From NCBI RefSeq assembly GCF_000422425.1, contig NZ_AULT01000028.1, positions 1-64,000 of the forward strand: a stretch of 64,000 nt of DNA, read 5' to 3'. The notes below the pieces were generated by a model. That model did not search any database and was not told where the DNA came from. It saw only the letters and a program-made list of their open reading frames with translations. Positions 46,071-54,835 of the stretch are shown here, in pieces. A program made the position numbers and the translations under genes. This DNA comes from Oceanospirillum beijerinckii DSM 7166. Lineage in GTDB: Bacteria > Pseudomonadota > Gammaproteobacteria > Pseudomonadales > Halomonadaceae. The first letter of the stretch is position 1; every line of letters starts with the position of its first letter.

Positions 46071-46234
46071 AGCTTATTTTTCATATTATTCAATTTATCT
46101 ACATTTTAGAGAGTGCCAGTCAATTATGAAACATTTTTTATATTGGGGGTTAATTTAATGAATCCTATTTCTTCTTCAAGGACAATAAACCGCTTCCAGC
46201 CGATGTTGAGTATAGACGCTTTACACTAACCCCT

Positions 46235-46291
46235 TACGTAAAAGTACGTAGTGGTCCTGCGTATAAACTGCAACGTTCTTGCGTAGTGATG
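46235..46291 (+). promoter_or_regulatory. Candidate operator repeats upstream of the TRAP operon
   Basis: The stretch contains the near-palindrome TTACGTAAAAGTACGTAGTG and, 30 bp on, a second copy of its right part, TGCGTAGTGATGCG; a TGCGTATA lies between. They lie 120-175 bp before the TRAP binding-protein start. The pattern suggests a regulator with TACGTAGTG-type half-sites. The rest of this 340-bp gap holds nothing recognisable. Confidence 0.35.
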
Positions 46292-46410
46292 CGAATATAT
46301 TTGACGCCTCCAGACTGACATTATTTCTCCACCGAAACCGGCTTAACGAGTGATAGAAAAATATTACTCGCTGAGTGATAGCCCTTCATACGCTTAGGAT
46401 GATAAAAATA

Positions 46411-47502
46411 ATGTTTAGCGCCTTGAAAAAACTCTCTTTTGGCAAAAAGGCTCTGGCAGCGGCAACCTGTCTGAGTTTTCTGGTTTCACCTGCAATGGCA
46501 GATGATAAAGTCTATCGTCTGAAAATGGCGGAAGGCTGGCCAACCAACTTTCCTATCTTTGGTGATGCCCCTCGTAATATGGCCGCTATGGCTGAGAAGA
46601 TGTCCAATGGTCGTCTAAAGATCAGTATTGACTCGTCTAACAAACACAAAGCACCACTGGCCATTTTCGATATGGTTAAGGGTGGTCAATACGACATGGG
46701 CCACACGGCCTCCTACTACTGGAAGGGTAAAGATCCAAATACGCTGTTCTTCACCACTATGCCGTTTGGTATGACGGCACCAGAACAATACGGCTGGTTC
46801 TACTTCGGCGGCGGTATGGAGCTGATGGAGAAGGTCTACAAGCGTCATCGCCTGATGTCGTTCCCTGGCGGTAATACCGGCGTTCAGATGGGCGGTTGGT
46901 TCAAAAAAGAGATCAATAGCGTTGAGGACCTGAAAGGTCTGAAGATGCGTATTCCAGGCTTTGCGGGTGAAGTATTGGCAGAGCTGGGGGCTAAGCCGAC
47001 TAATATCGCAACGGGTGAGCTGTATACCTCTCTGGAACGTCGCACCATTGATGCACTGGAATGGGTTGGTCCATCCCTGGATCTGCGTATGGGCTTCCAC
47101 AAAATCGCCCCTTACTACTACACCGGTTGGCATGAGCCTGCCACTGAGCTGCAGTTCCTGATCAATGAGCGCAGCTGGAAGGAACTGCCGGAAGATCTGC
47201 AAGAGATCCTGCGTGTATCCATGCGTACTGCGGCTTACGATATGTATATCCAGTCCACACACGCTTCCGGCGAGAACTGGGCCACTATGAAGCAGGAATA
47301 TCCAAATATCGAAGTGAAGCGTTTCCCAAGTGAAGTAATTGAGGCGATGCGTAGCGCTAACGATAAACTGCTGGCGGAAAAAGCGGCTTCAAACCCAATG
47401 GCAAAAGAGATTATCGAATCTCAGGCAGCTTATCTGAAACAGGTGCGTGGCTGGACCAATATTGCGGATAAACAATATTTGGACTCCATTGCGGGCGAAT
47501 AA
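46411..47502 (+). CDS. TakP-like TRAP transporter solute-binding protein (DctP family)
   Basis: The protein (363 residues from this ATG) has a signal peptide ending near SPAMA. It closely resembles TakP of Rhodobacter sphaeroides in FPGGNTGVQMGGWFKKEIN, GLKMRIPGFAGEVLAELG and TIDALEWVGP, and shares its YYWGKDP-like segment (YYWKGKDPNTLFF). TakP binds pyruvate and other 2-oxo acids with Na+, so a monocarboxylate or 2-oxoacid is the likely substrate. AGGA lies 10 nt before the ATG; an ATG 12 bp earlier is possible. The two permease genes follow after a hairpin that should lower their expression relative to this protein. Confidence 0.92.
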   Translation: MFSALKKLSFGKKALAAATCLSFLVSPAMADDKVYRLKMAEGWPTNFPIFGDAPRNMAAMAEKMSNGRLKISIDSSNKHKAPLAIFDMVKGGQYDMGHTASYYWKGKDPNTLFFTTMPFGMTAPEQYGWFYFGGGMELMEKVYKRHRLMSFPGGNTGVQMGGWFKKEINSVEDLKGLKMRIPGFAGEVLAELGAKPTNIATGELYTSLERRTIDALEWVGPSLDLRMGFHKIAPYYYTGWHEPATELQFLINERSWKELPEDLQEILRVSMRTAAYDMYIQSTHASGENWATMKQEYPNIEVKRFPSEVIEAMRSANDKLLAEKAASNPMAKEIIESQAAYLKQVRGWTNIADKQYLDSIAGE

Positions 47503-47511
47503 CCCCCTAAT

Positions 47512-47546
47512 AATCAGAAAAGAGCCGAACGCTCTTTTCTGATTTT
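47512..47546 (+). terminator. Strong hairpin between TRAP binding protein and permease genes
   Basis: AATCAGAAAAGAGC and GCTCTTTTCTGATT form a perfect 14-bp stem with a CGAAC loop, then TTC. It is a terminator or attenuator that would favour the binding protein over the membrane subunits, as often seen in such operons. Confidence 0.85.
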
Positions 47547-47710
47547 CTCTTTACCTAGGGCTAGACCTAAAACCAGGCCTGCCTCCAGGCAAAGTCAACA
47601 AGCATTAAGACGGTATTGGTTTCTATCCGACGTACCACTGAACCACCGTTACACAAGCTATAACAATTCTCAACGCCTACACCCGACACCTAACCCGTAA
47701 GGATAAGCAT

Positions 47711-48262
47711 ATGTCCACGACATCTGTGCCTGCCCTGGTACGGTTGGAAAATATCCTTAATTGGATTTCCGACCGACTGGGCACCTTCTCTGCGCTGATT
47801 TTTCTCGCGATGCTGGTTAACGTCTTTTACGACGTACTGGCACGTTATCTTCTGAATGATGTATCCATTGCCCTGCAGGAGCTGGAGTGGCACCTGTTTG
47901 CAGCCACCTTTCTGTTTGGTGTGCCCTTTACCTTAAAAGCCGGTGGTCATGTACGTGTTGACCTGATCTACGAACGCCTCTCCCCTAATGGCCGCGCCTG
48001 GATCGATCTGTTTGGCACTATCGTTTTTCTACTGCCGTTCTGTGGTTTGGTGACCTGGTTTGGTATCGACTTTGTGAAAGAAGCTTATGAATTAGGTGAA
48101 AGCAGCGGTGATCCCGGTGGCCTGCCCCATCGCTGGATTATCAAAGCAGCCATTCCGGTTTCCTTTGGTTTTATGGCCATCAGCGGCCTGGGGCTGCTAC
48201 TGAATTCAGTGAATACCCTACTGGGTTATCACAAACCTATTTACCACAAAACCGAGCTGTAG
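47711..48262 (+). CDS. TRAP transporter small permease (DctQ family)
   Basis: The 183-residue protein has four hydrophobic helices and the DctQ signature region ALQELEWHLFAATFLFGVPFTL followed by GGHVRVDLIYERL. It forms the small membrane subunit of the TRAP carrier with the DctM protein encoded 9 bp downstream. An AAGGAT ribosome-binding site precedes the ATG. Co-transcribed with the large permease and functionally paired with the TakP-like binding protein. Confidence 0.92.
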   Translation: MSTTSVPALVRLENILNWISDRLGTFSALIFLAMLVNVFYDVLARYLLNDVSIALQELEWHLFAATFLFGVPFTLKAGGHVRVDLIYERLSPNGRAWIDLFGTIVFLLPFCGLVTWFGIDFVKEAYELGESSGDPGGLPHRWIIKAAIPVSFGFMAISGLGLLLNSVNTLLGYHKPIYHKTEL

Positions 48263-48271
48263 GAGGCCAAC

Positions 48272-49558
48272 ATGATCGGTATTTTAATGTTCGCAACCGC
48301 TCTGGTTTTGCTGCTACTGGGTTTCCCTGTAGCCTTTACCTTTGGTGGTGTCGCCCTGATCTTCGGTGTTTTTGCCGAAGGCATGGATATGTTCGCCTTT
48401 ATGCCATTCCGTATTATGAGCATTATGCAAAATACGGTAATGATGGCGATCCCGCTGTTTATCTTTATGGGTCTGGTGCTGCAGAAAACCCGTCTGGCGG
48501 AGCAACTGCTGGAATCTATGGGAACCCTATTTGGCCAGGTGCGCGGTGGTATTGCGATCTCTACGATTCTGGTTGGCGCATTGCTGGCTGCCTCTACCGG
48601 AGTTGTCGGTGCATCTGTAGTGGCTATGGGTCTGATCTCACTGCCTGTGATGCTGAAATATCAGTATGACAAACATCTGGCCTGCGGCACCATCTGTGCG
48701 TCCGGTACCTTAGGGCAGATTATTCCACCCTCGATCATTCTGATTATTCTGGGTGATGTGATGGGTATTCCTGTGGGGGATCTATTCCAGGCCGCTGTAG
48801 GCCCTGGCTTCCTGCTGATTGCTGTCTATATCATCTATATTCTGGTTTACACTTGGATGAAGCCCGAAATTGCACCTGCGATGCCGATGGATGACAGCAT
48901 TGATCGTAAGGTTCTGTATTTTAAAGCGATCAAAGCCATTGTACCGCCACTAGCACTGATTCTGATCGTACTGGGTTCTATCTTTGCCGGTGTTGCAACA
49001 CCAACTGAATCTGCTGCTCTCGGTGGTGTGGGTGCCGTGATTCTAGCCATCTTCTATCGCCAGTTTAGCTGGAAGATGATCATGGACAGCGGTATTGAAA
49101 CGGTTAAAGTTACCGCAATGGTGTTCGCTATTTTGCTGGGGGCGACCGCCTTCTCAATGGCTTTCTCATATACCGGTGGTGAAGAGATTGTTGAAGAAGT
49201 GCTGCTCAGCCTACCCGGTGAGAAATGGGGCTTCCTGGTGCTGTCGATGATGGTAATCCTGATCCTGGGCTTCTTTATCGACTTTGTAGAGATCTCTTTT
49301 ATTATCGTACCGATTCTGGTGCCGATTGCTGAGATCCTGGGCATCAATATGACCTGGTTTGCGATCCTGATCGCTATGAACCTGCAAACATCCTTCCTGA
49401 CACCACCCTTTGGCTTTAGTCTCTTCTATCTCAAAGGGGTCGCACCGGATGGAGTCTCGACGATGGATATTTATAAAGGGGTGCTGCCATTTATCGCCTT
49501 ACAAGTACTTGTCTTGGCTCTGCTGTTATTCTTCCCGGAAATGATGGGGTTTGAATAA
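48272..49558 (+). CDS. TRAP transporter large permease (DctM family)
   Basis: The 428-residue protein has about 12 hydrophobic helices and DctM features: FPVAFTFGGVALIFGVFAEG, GGIAISTILVGALLAASTGVVGASV, CASGTLGQIIPPSIILIILGD and LGFFIDFVEISFIIVPI. It is the Na+-driven transport subunit. AGGAGG lies directly before the ATG. It completes the transporter with the two preceding genes; a hairpin terminator follows. Confidence 0.95.
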   Translation: MIGILMFATALVLLLLGFPVAFTFGGVALIFGVFAEGMDMFAFMPFRIMSIMQNTVMMAIPLFIFMGLVLQKTRLAEQLLESMGTLFGQVRGGIAISTILVGALLAASTGVVGASVVAMGLISLPVMLKYQYDKHLACGTICASGTLGQIIPPSIILIILGDVMGIPVGDLFQAAVGPGFLLIAVYIIYILVYTWMKPEIAPAMPMDDSIDRKVLYFKAIKAIVPPLALILIVLGSIFAGVATPTESAALGGVGAVILAIFYRQFSWKMIMDSGIETVKVTAMVFAILLGATAFSMAFSYTGGEEIVEEVLLSLPGEKWGFLVLSMMVILILGFFIDFVEISFIIVPILVPIAEILGINMTWFAILIAMNLQTSFLTPPFGFSLFYLKGVAPDGVSTMDIYKGVLPFIALQVLVLALLLFFPEMMGFE

Positions 49559-49565
49559 AGAATGT

Positions 49566-49600
49566 TAGCCTGCTATTGATAACGGATAGCAGGCTATCTA
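49566..49600 (+). terminator. Terminator after the TRAP operon
   Basis: TAGCCTGCTA and TAGCAGGCTA form a perfect 10-bp stem with an 11-nt loop, 8 bp after the DctM stop. The T-run is poor (TCTAATC). Confidence 0.65.
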
Positions 49601-49645
49601 ATCGGTTGGTTTGGTTGCTTAAAAAGCTAACACAACCAACCGATT
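49600..49645 (-). terminator. Hairpin at the end of hypE
   Basis: AATCGGTTGG and CCAACCGATT form a perfect 10-bp stem with a long (26-nt) loop that overlaps the hypE stop codon. It may help end the hup-hyp transcript, which converges on the TRAP operon. The loop is large and the T-run weak. Confidence 0.4.
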
Positions 49646-50694
49646 TAACAGATCCGAGGCAATTGCTCACCAATCAGCATATCCAGAATACGACCGCCGC
49701 CTAAACCTGTTTGTAGCGTTACACGGCCTTTTGGCCCCTCTTCCACTTCACCGATTATCGCCGAGCCCTGACCTGCTGGGTGATTATTCATCGCTTCAAC
49801 CAATGCTTCCGCTTTGTCAGCAGGAACAATGGCGACCAGCTTACCTTCATTGGCAAAGTGCAGCGGATCTAAACCCAGAATCTCACACACCCCTCGCACT
49901 TCATTACGTACCGGAATTGCTGATTCCTGCAATCGAATAGCGACCTCAGAGCTTTCAGCAAATTCATTCAGAACAGTTGCAACACCACCACGGGAGGCAT
50001 CACGCATACAGTGAATATCGGGGCACACCTCACGCATCACATCAACCAGGCCATTTAACGGCTGGCAGTCGGTTTCCAGTTCAACTTCCAGCATCAGATC
50101 ACCACGGGCATTCAGAATTGCCGCGCCATGGTCACCCACATAGCCGTTCACAATCACCTTATCACCTGGTTGAGCGCGACCGGCTGAGATCTGAGCATCA
50201 GTGGGAATCACACCCACACCTGTAGTATTGATAAACAACTTATCGGCTTTGCCTCGATTCACCACCTTGGTATCCCCGGTGACAATCTGCACACCCGCTG
50301 CATCAGCGGCCTTACGCATATTAGTCAAAATACGACGCAGGGTTTCAATCTCCAACCCTTCTTCGATAATCAGACCACAGCTTAAATACAAAGGCTTAGC
50401 ACCGCTCATAGCGATATCATTCACCGTACCGTTGACCGCCAAGGTGCCGATATCACCACCCGGGAATTCAATGGGATCAACCACATAACTATCCGTCGTC
50501 ATTGCCAAACGATTGCCCTGAGTCGTCAATTCAGCCAGATCAATACGGGCCTGATCTTCCAGAGCAGCCAGCTCAGGGTTATAAAAAGCACCCAAGACCA
50601 CATCTTCAATCAGATCACGCATCGCCTTACCACCACTGCCATGAGCCATGGTGATTACATCGCCTTTTACCGTTCTTTTTGGGCTATAAGTCAT
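49645..50694 (-). CDS. hypE: Hydrogenase maturation protein HypE
   Basis: The 349-residue protein has the AIR-synthase-like fold with MAHGSGGKAMRDLIEDV near the start and ends in PRIC. The terminal cysteine is carbamoylated by HypF and dehydrated to a thiocyanate that becomes the CN ligand of the [NiFe] active site. The intact terminus argues for a functional system. It is the last gene of the maturation operon but separated from hypD by a 333-bp gap rich in repeats. Confidence 0.95.
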   Translation of the reverse strand: MTYSPKRTVKGDVITMAHGSGGKAMRDLIEDVVLGAFYNPELAALEDQARIDLAELTTQGNRLAMTTDSYVVDPIEFPGGDIGTLAVNGTVNDIAMSGAKPLYLSCGLIIEEGLEIETLRRILTNMRKAADAAGVQIVTGDTKVVNRGKADKLFINTTGVGVIPTDAQISAGRAQPGDKVIVNGYVGDHGAAILNARGDLMLEVELETDCQPLNGLVDVMREVCPDIHCMRDASRGGVATVLNEFAESSEVAIRLQESAIPVRNEVRGVCEILGLDPLHFANEGKLVAIVPADKAEALVEAMNNHPAGQGSAIIGEVEEGPKGRVTLQTGLGGGRILDMLIGEQLPRIC

Positions 50695-50824
50695 AATGTT
50701 CTCTTTTCTTATTCTATACTTATTTCCACTGTGCTAAAGAAACCATCATATACATGACATCTATCCCTAAATGCTTCACAACAGCAGAAACGACAAATAT
50801 TTTTAACTCAGAAGCTGACCGCCT

Positions 50825-50917
50825 GCAGAGGGTCTTTGCTACATTCGGCCATGGATGGCCGTAACACCTTGTCCAGCGCAGGGATGCGCTGCAAGGTGGT
50901 AGCAAAGATCTCTGCGA
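50825..50917. repeat. Nested inverted-repeat element in the hypD-hypE gap
   Basis: Outer arms 50825-50843 and 50900-50917 (core TCTTTGCTAC/GTAGCAAAGA) enclose ACCTTG/CAAGGT and two inner hairpins, GGCCATGGATGGCC and AGCGCAGGGATGCGCT. Together they could fold into a cross-like structure of about 93 nt. Both inner loops contain GGATG. It looks like a short interspersed palindromic repeat or a miniature element inserted into the operon. Confidence 0.6.
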
Positions 50918-50942
50918 GGCTTTTGTGCTCAGTGTTCGTCAA

Positions 50943-50990
50943 GATGGTTGTCGGAAGGCGCCTTGCGGCTTTTCCGACCTACAACAGCTT
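50943..50990. repeat. Interspersed repeat, copy A
   Basis: About 47 bp that recur, with roughly 8 differences, at 59797-59843 in the same operon and orientation. The shared core is TGCCTTGCGGCTTTTCC or GCGCCTTGCGGCTTTTCC, flanked by GTCG and ACAACA. In this copy CGGAA/TTCCG forms a hairpin. Both copies lie between genes of the hup-hyp operon. Confidence 0.6.
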
Positions 50991-51027
50991 CTTTGGGTTG
51001 GTATAACAGTTATCCAAAGGCCAATGA

Positions 51028-52173
51028 TCAGCTCACTTGCTCAGCAGGGATTTGATCATCCTGATTCACCTTGCCGTAGGTAAAATAAGCAGAACATGAA
51101 CCTTCACTGGACACCATCAAGGCACCCATGGGTGTCTCTGGCGTACAGGCTCGGCCAAAGACCTTGCACTCCCACGGCTTGATCACACCTTTAAGCACTT
51201 CACCACACTGACAGGACTTAGGGTCCGCAATCTTCACATTAGGTAGGCTAAACTTCTTTTCAGCATCCCAAGCTCTGTAACTATCACGCATACGCACACC
51301 AGAATGATCAATGGAACCTAAACCACGCCATTCAAAAAACTCACGCAGTTCAAAGACCTGACTTACTGCCTGCAATGCCTGACGATTACCATCGGGTGGC
51401 ACGATACGACCATACTGATTTTCAACCTCACAGCGGCCTTCATCCAGTTGCTGAAGAATCATCCACACCGATTGCAACACATCCAAGGGTTCGAAACCGG
51501 CGATCACCATAGGGCGTTTATACTGCTGGGCGACAAACTCATAAGGACGGGTGCCGATAATCATACTGACATGACCCGGCCCCAAGAAACCATCTAGATG
51601 CAGATCCGGTGAATCCAGCACAGCCTTAATGGTAGGAATAATGGTGATATGGTTACAAAACAGGCTGAAGTTGGTGATGCCCTCCTTCTCTGCCTGCAAT
51701 ACAGTCAGCGCCGTACTCGGCATAGTGGTTTCAAAACCCAGACCAAAAAACACCACTTCTTTATCTGGATTCTTTTTCGCCAACTGCAGTGCATCCAGCG
51801 GCGAATACACCATACGGATATCCGCACCTTGGGCCTTGGCCTGTAACAGACTCTTTTTCGAACCTGGCACCCTCATCGCATCGCCAAAGGTAGTGAAAAT
51901 AACATTGGGTTGTTCCGCAATGGCAATACAGTCGTCCACCCGTCCCATGGGCAGTACACAGACCGGACAACCCGGGCCATGCACCAACTCAACCATCTCG
52001 GGCAGTAACTGCTCCAGACCATAGCGAAAGATCGCATGAGTATGACCACCACACACTTCCATCAGCTGTAGAGGCCGTCCCAACTGCTGAACTTTTTTAT
52101 CAACCAGAGGGCGAATACGCTGTAACAGAGCTTCAGCCATCTGAGGGTCACGGAATTCATCAACAAAACGCAT
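51028..52173 (-). CDS. hypD: Hydrogenase maturation protein HypD
   Basis: The 381-residue protein has the HypD motifs MEVCGGHTHAIFRYGL, ELVHGPGCPVCVLPMGRVD, FGLGFETTMPSTA and the C-terminal cysteine-rich part (CQCGEVLKGVIKPWECKVFG). HypD holds a [4Fe-4S] cluster and, with HypC, assembles the Fe(CN)2CO unit of [NiFe] hydrogenase. An AAAGGAGAA ribosome-binding site precedes the ATG. It lies 24 bp after the SIS-domain gene. Confidence 0.95.
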   Translation of the reverse strand: MRFVDEFRDPQMAEALLQRIRPLVDKKVQQLGRPLQLMEVCGGHTHAIFRYGLEQLLPEMVELVHGPGCPVCVLPMGRVDDCIAIAEQPNVIFTTFGDAMRVPGSKKSLLQAKAQGADIRMVYSPLDALQLAKKNPDKEVVFFGLGFETTMPSTALTVLQAEKEGITNFSLFCNHITIIPTIKAVLDSPDLHLDGFLGPGHVSMIIGTRPYEFVAQQYKRPMVIAGFEPLDVLQSVWMILQQLDEGRCEVENQYGRIVPPDGNRQALQAVSQVFELREFFEWRGLGSIDHSGVRMRDSYRAWDAEKKFSLPNVKIADPKSCQCGEVLKGVIKPWECKVFGRACTPETPMGALMVSSEGSCSAYFTYGKVNQDDQIPAEQVS

Positions 52174-52197
52174 CGCGTTCTCCTTTAATGACTGAAG

Positions 52198-52920
52198 TTA
52201 GAAAGTGATTTCGCGGGCAACACGATGATTCGCCAGCAGGGTATGCACCAGATCCCATAATATGTGATAGGCCACCAGATGACTCTCCTGAATGCGATGT
52301 ACAGAGTCGCACTCCACTACCAGACTATGAGTCAGCTTGCCGGATTTATGCAGCTCTCCACCATCAAGCCCCAGGAAACCTACTGTTTTGATACCCAGCT
52401 CAAATGCTTTCTGATTCAGTGCCATCAGATTGTCGGAATTACCGGAAGTAGAGAAAATTACTAACACATCGTTCGGCATTACCTGAGCCAACAACTGACG
52501 CACAAATACATGCTTATAGCCCACATCATTGGCCACTGCAGTAATGGTTGATATATCACTGGTGAGATTCAATGCCGGTAACGCCTGACGCCCCGCGGTT
52601 ACGGGATGCAGAAACTCCAACGCCAGATGAGCCGCATCACAGCTGGAACCACCGTTACCTACGGTTAACAAACGGCCACCGGCTTTATAGGCATCGGCAA
52701 TGGTGCGGCTGATTTGCACCAAAGTGTCGCCATAATCGGTGAAAAACTGCTGTTTAGCGGCTAAACTTTCCTGAACCTTGATCTGTACAGAGTTCAACAG
52801 ACCATCATCGGAAGCTTCTTTAGCACTCTCTGGCTTCATACCGGGATAAAAAGCCGCCAGCAGATCATCATTTTGCCCCAGAGCTGTTCTGCTGCTGGTT
52901 TTATCGGCTTTATCGTTCAT
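52198..52920 (-). CDS. SIS-domain (GmhA-like) protein within the hyp operon
   Basis: The 240-residue protein has a sugar isomerase (SIS) domain: GNGGSSCDAAHLALEF, FSTSGNSDNLMALNQKA and a C-terminal helix region, as in phosphoheptose isomerase GmhA. GmhA makes a precursor of LPS core heptose, but copies inside hyp operons are recurrent and their role in hydrogenase maturation is unknown. Its start overlaps the hypC stop by 4 bp and it is followed by hypD, so it is transcribed and translated with both. A 45-residue N-terminal extension precedes the usual fold. Confidence 0.88.
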   Translation of the reverse strand: MNDKADKTSSRTALGQNDDLLAAFYPGMKPESAKEASDDGLLNSVQIKVQESLAAKQQFFTDYGDTLVQISRTIADAYKAGGRLLTVGNGGSSCDAAHLALEFLHPVTAGRQALPALNLTSDISTITAVANDVGYKHVFVRQLLAQVMPNDVLVIFSTSGNSDNLMALNQKAFELGIKTVGFLGLDGGELHKSGKLTHSLVVECDSVHRIQESHLVAYHILWDLVHTLLANHRVAREITF

Positions 52921-53216
52921 GATGCAGACTCCTCGGAACCCGCCACACTGGCCTTAATAGCATCCATCTCTTCATTGAGCTCGTCCAACTCAGCCAATAA
53001 TGCCAGGGTACTTTGTGCCTCTGCTTCATCAATACGGCTCATGGCAAAACCCACATGAACCAAAACCCAGACTCCAATCAGGCTCTCAGCTGCAGCGCCC
53101 TCTTCCAGCACACAGGCGTAATTCACTTGCCGCTTTACACCGCATACATCCACCGATGCCAGCTGTGCAGCTGCATCAACAATGGCCACCACCTGGCCGG
53201 GAATTCCTAAACACAT
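52917..53216 (-). CDS. hypC: Hydrogenase maturation chaperone HypC
   Basis: The 99-residue protein begins with MCLGIPGQV, whose Cys2 becomes N-terminal and binds the Fe(CN)2CO unit. It partners HypD and escorts the large-subunit precursor. GGAGAAGG precedes the ATG. The acidic C-terminus is typical. The operon also contains the paralogue HupF, as in rhizobial hup clusters. Confidence 0.93.
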   Translation of the reverse strand: MCLGIPGQVVAIVDAAAQLASVDVCGVKRQVNYACVLEEGAAAESLIGVWVLVHVGFAMSRIDEAEAQSTLALLAELDELNEEMDAIKASVAGSEESAS

Positions 53217-53242
53217 ATGCCTTCTCCAGATAGACCAGATGG

Positions 53243-54775
53243 TTAATTGGGTTGATCGATACCGTAACGTTCGATTTTGCTGCGCAGACCAACACGGGAA
53301 AGGCCCAGCTCATTGGCGGCACGGCTTTTGTTCCAGCGAAAACGCAATAGGGTTTCTTTTACGATGCGGGCTTCCAGGGCTTCGATACGGTCTTTTAGCG
53401 TGCCTTCCATACCGCCGAGCATGGTTAACTCACGGGCCTGTTGCTCATCTTCCGGTGCGGCACGCAATACATGAGGCGATAGCAACTCCGCCCCCAGTTG
53501 ATCTTCTTTCGCCATCACCAACATACGGCGCACTTCATTTTCCAACTCACGTACATTGCCGGGCCAGTGATAGGCCTGCATACAGGCAAGGGCGGAATCG
53601 GTAAAACCCTGCACAGGCTTGGCAAAGTCCTGCTCTGCCTTTTGCAGGATTTTCTCGGCTAAAACAGAGATATCATTGCCACGATCTCTTAACGGCGGTA
53701 GTGTCAAGGTAACTTGGGCAAGACGATAGTAGAGATCCTGACGGAAACGCCCTGCCTGAACCTCTTCCTGCAGATCCCGGTTGGTTGAAGCAATCACACG
53801 CACATTCACTTTGCGGCGGCGATGACTACCGACAGGACGCACTTCCCGCTCCTGCAGTACACGCAACAGTTTGACTTGGAAAGCAGGCGTGATTTCACCA
53901 ATCTCATCCAGAAAGATAGTGCCGCCATCCGCTTGCTCAAACAGACCAACATGATCGGCTATTGCCCCAGTAAACGCGCCTTTTTTATGGCCAAACAATT
54001 CACTGGCCAGCAACTCATCAGGCATGGCACCACAGTTTTCCACCACAAAGGGTTGATCAGAACGATGACTGTTATAGTGCAAGGCACGAGCAAACAGCTC
54101 TTTACCAGTACCGGACTCTCCTGTTACCAACACGGCGATATCATAAGGGGCAATCTGAGCCACTTCATCGCACAAAGCCTCCAGTGGGCTCTGCTCACCA
54201 CGACAGATACCCTCCAGTTGAAAGTCAGCTTTCAGCTTTTGTTTATGGCGTAGAATTTTGCCCTCGGCCACATCTGCTGTTAGCCGCATCTCATTAGCCA
54301 GCAGCTCATTTTGTTGCTGTAGTTGCCACAATTTTGCCGCGTTATTAACCGCCAACAGCAACTGATCCGGGTGCCAGGGTTTAGTGAGATATTGATAGAT
54401 TCCGGCTTCATTGATACCGGAGATAATATCTTCAGAATCCGTATAACCGGATAGCATCAGACGGATTGTTTCCGGCCAGCGTTGACGGACTTGAGTCAAA
54501 AACTCCACGCCGGTCATTCCCGGCATACGCTGGTCACAAACGATCACCTGAATCGCACACAGATCCTGATCACTGCACTGCTCCAGCAGGGCCAAAGCAT
54601 CGGTGGCGCTGGAAGCGGTGAGCACATCAAAGGACTCATCCAGAATACGCTCCAGGGTTTCCAAAGAGCGAATCTCATCATCGACCACCAGCACCTTAGG
54701 GCGCGTTTTTATAGAGACGGTTTCGCTGCTACTTTCCTCAGACAGCGAACCGAGAGGGGTTGAAAAGTGGTTCAT
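53243..54775 (-). CDS. HoxA/HupR-like NtrC-family hydrogenase regulator
   Basis: The 510-residue protein has a receiver domain ([18 protein letters not shown]; acceptor in [11 protein letters not shown]), an AAA+ domain with Walker A GESGTGKE (K225) and the sigma54 loop GAFTGA, and a Fis-type C-terminus ([20 protein letters not shown]). It resembles HoxA/HupR, which switch on hydrogenase operons from -24/-12 promoters. It sits between hypB and hypC, where hypF stands in rhizobial clusters. No cognate kinase (HoxJ/HupT) or H2-sensing hydrogenase is in the window. The ribosome-binding site is weak. Confidence 0.9.
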   Translation of the reverse strand: MNHFSTPLGSLSEESSSETVSIKTRPKVLVVDDEIRSLETLERILDESFDVLTASSATDALALLEQCSDQDLCAIQVIVCDQRMPGMTGVEFLTQVRQRWPETIRLMLSGYTDSEDIISGINEAGIYQYLTKPWHPDQLLLAVNNAAKLWQLQQQNELLANEMRLTADVAEGKILRHKQKLKADFQLEGICRGEQSPLEALCDEVAQIAPYDIAVLVTGESGTGKELFARALHYNSHRSDQPFVVENCGAMPDELLASELFGHKKGAFTGAIADHVGLFEQADGGTIFLDEIGEITPAFQVKLLRVLQEREVRPVGSHRRRKVNVRVIASTNRDLQEEVQAGRFRQDLYYRLAQVTLTLPPLRDRGNDISVLAEKILQKAEQDFAKPVQGFTDSALACMQAYHWPGNVRELENEVRRMLVMAKEDQLGAELLSPHVLRAAPEDEQQARELTMLGGMEGTLKDRIEALEARIVKETLLRFRWNKSRAANELGLSRVGLRSKIERYGIDQPN

Positions 54776-54835
54776 GGTTTTATCAGCCTCAGCCCGTTTT
54801 AACGGGTCTTGTTGTCATTTATGAGTGTTTTTCTG

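Noticed and set aside
50720-50905. 61-codon minus-strand frame between hypD and hypE
   Set aside because: It runs through the nested inverted repeat and has no family resemblance or ribosome-binding site.
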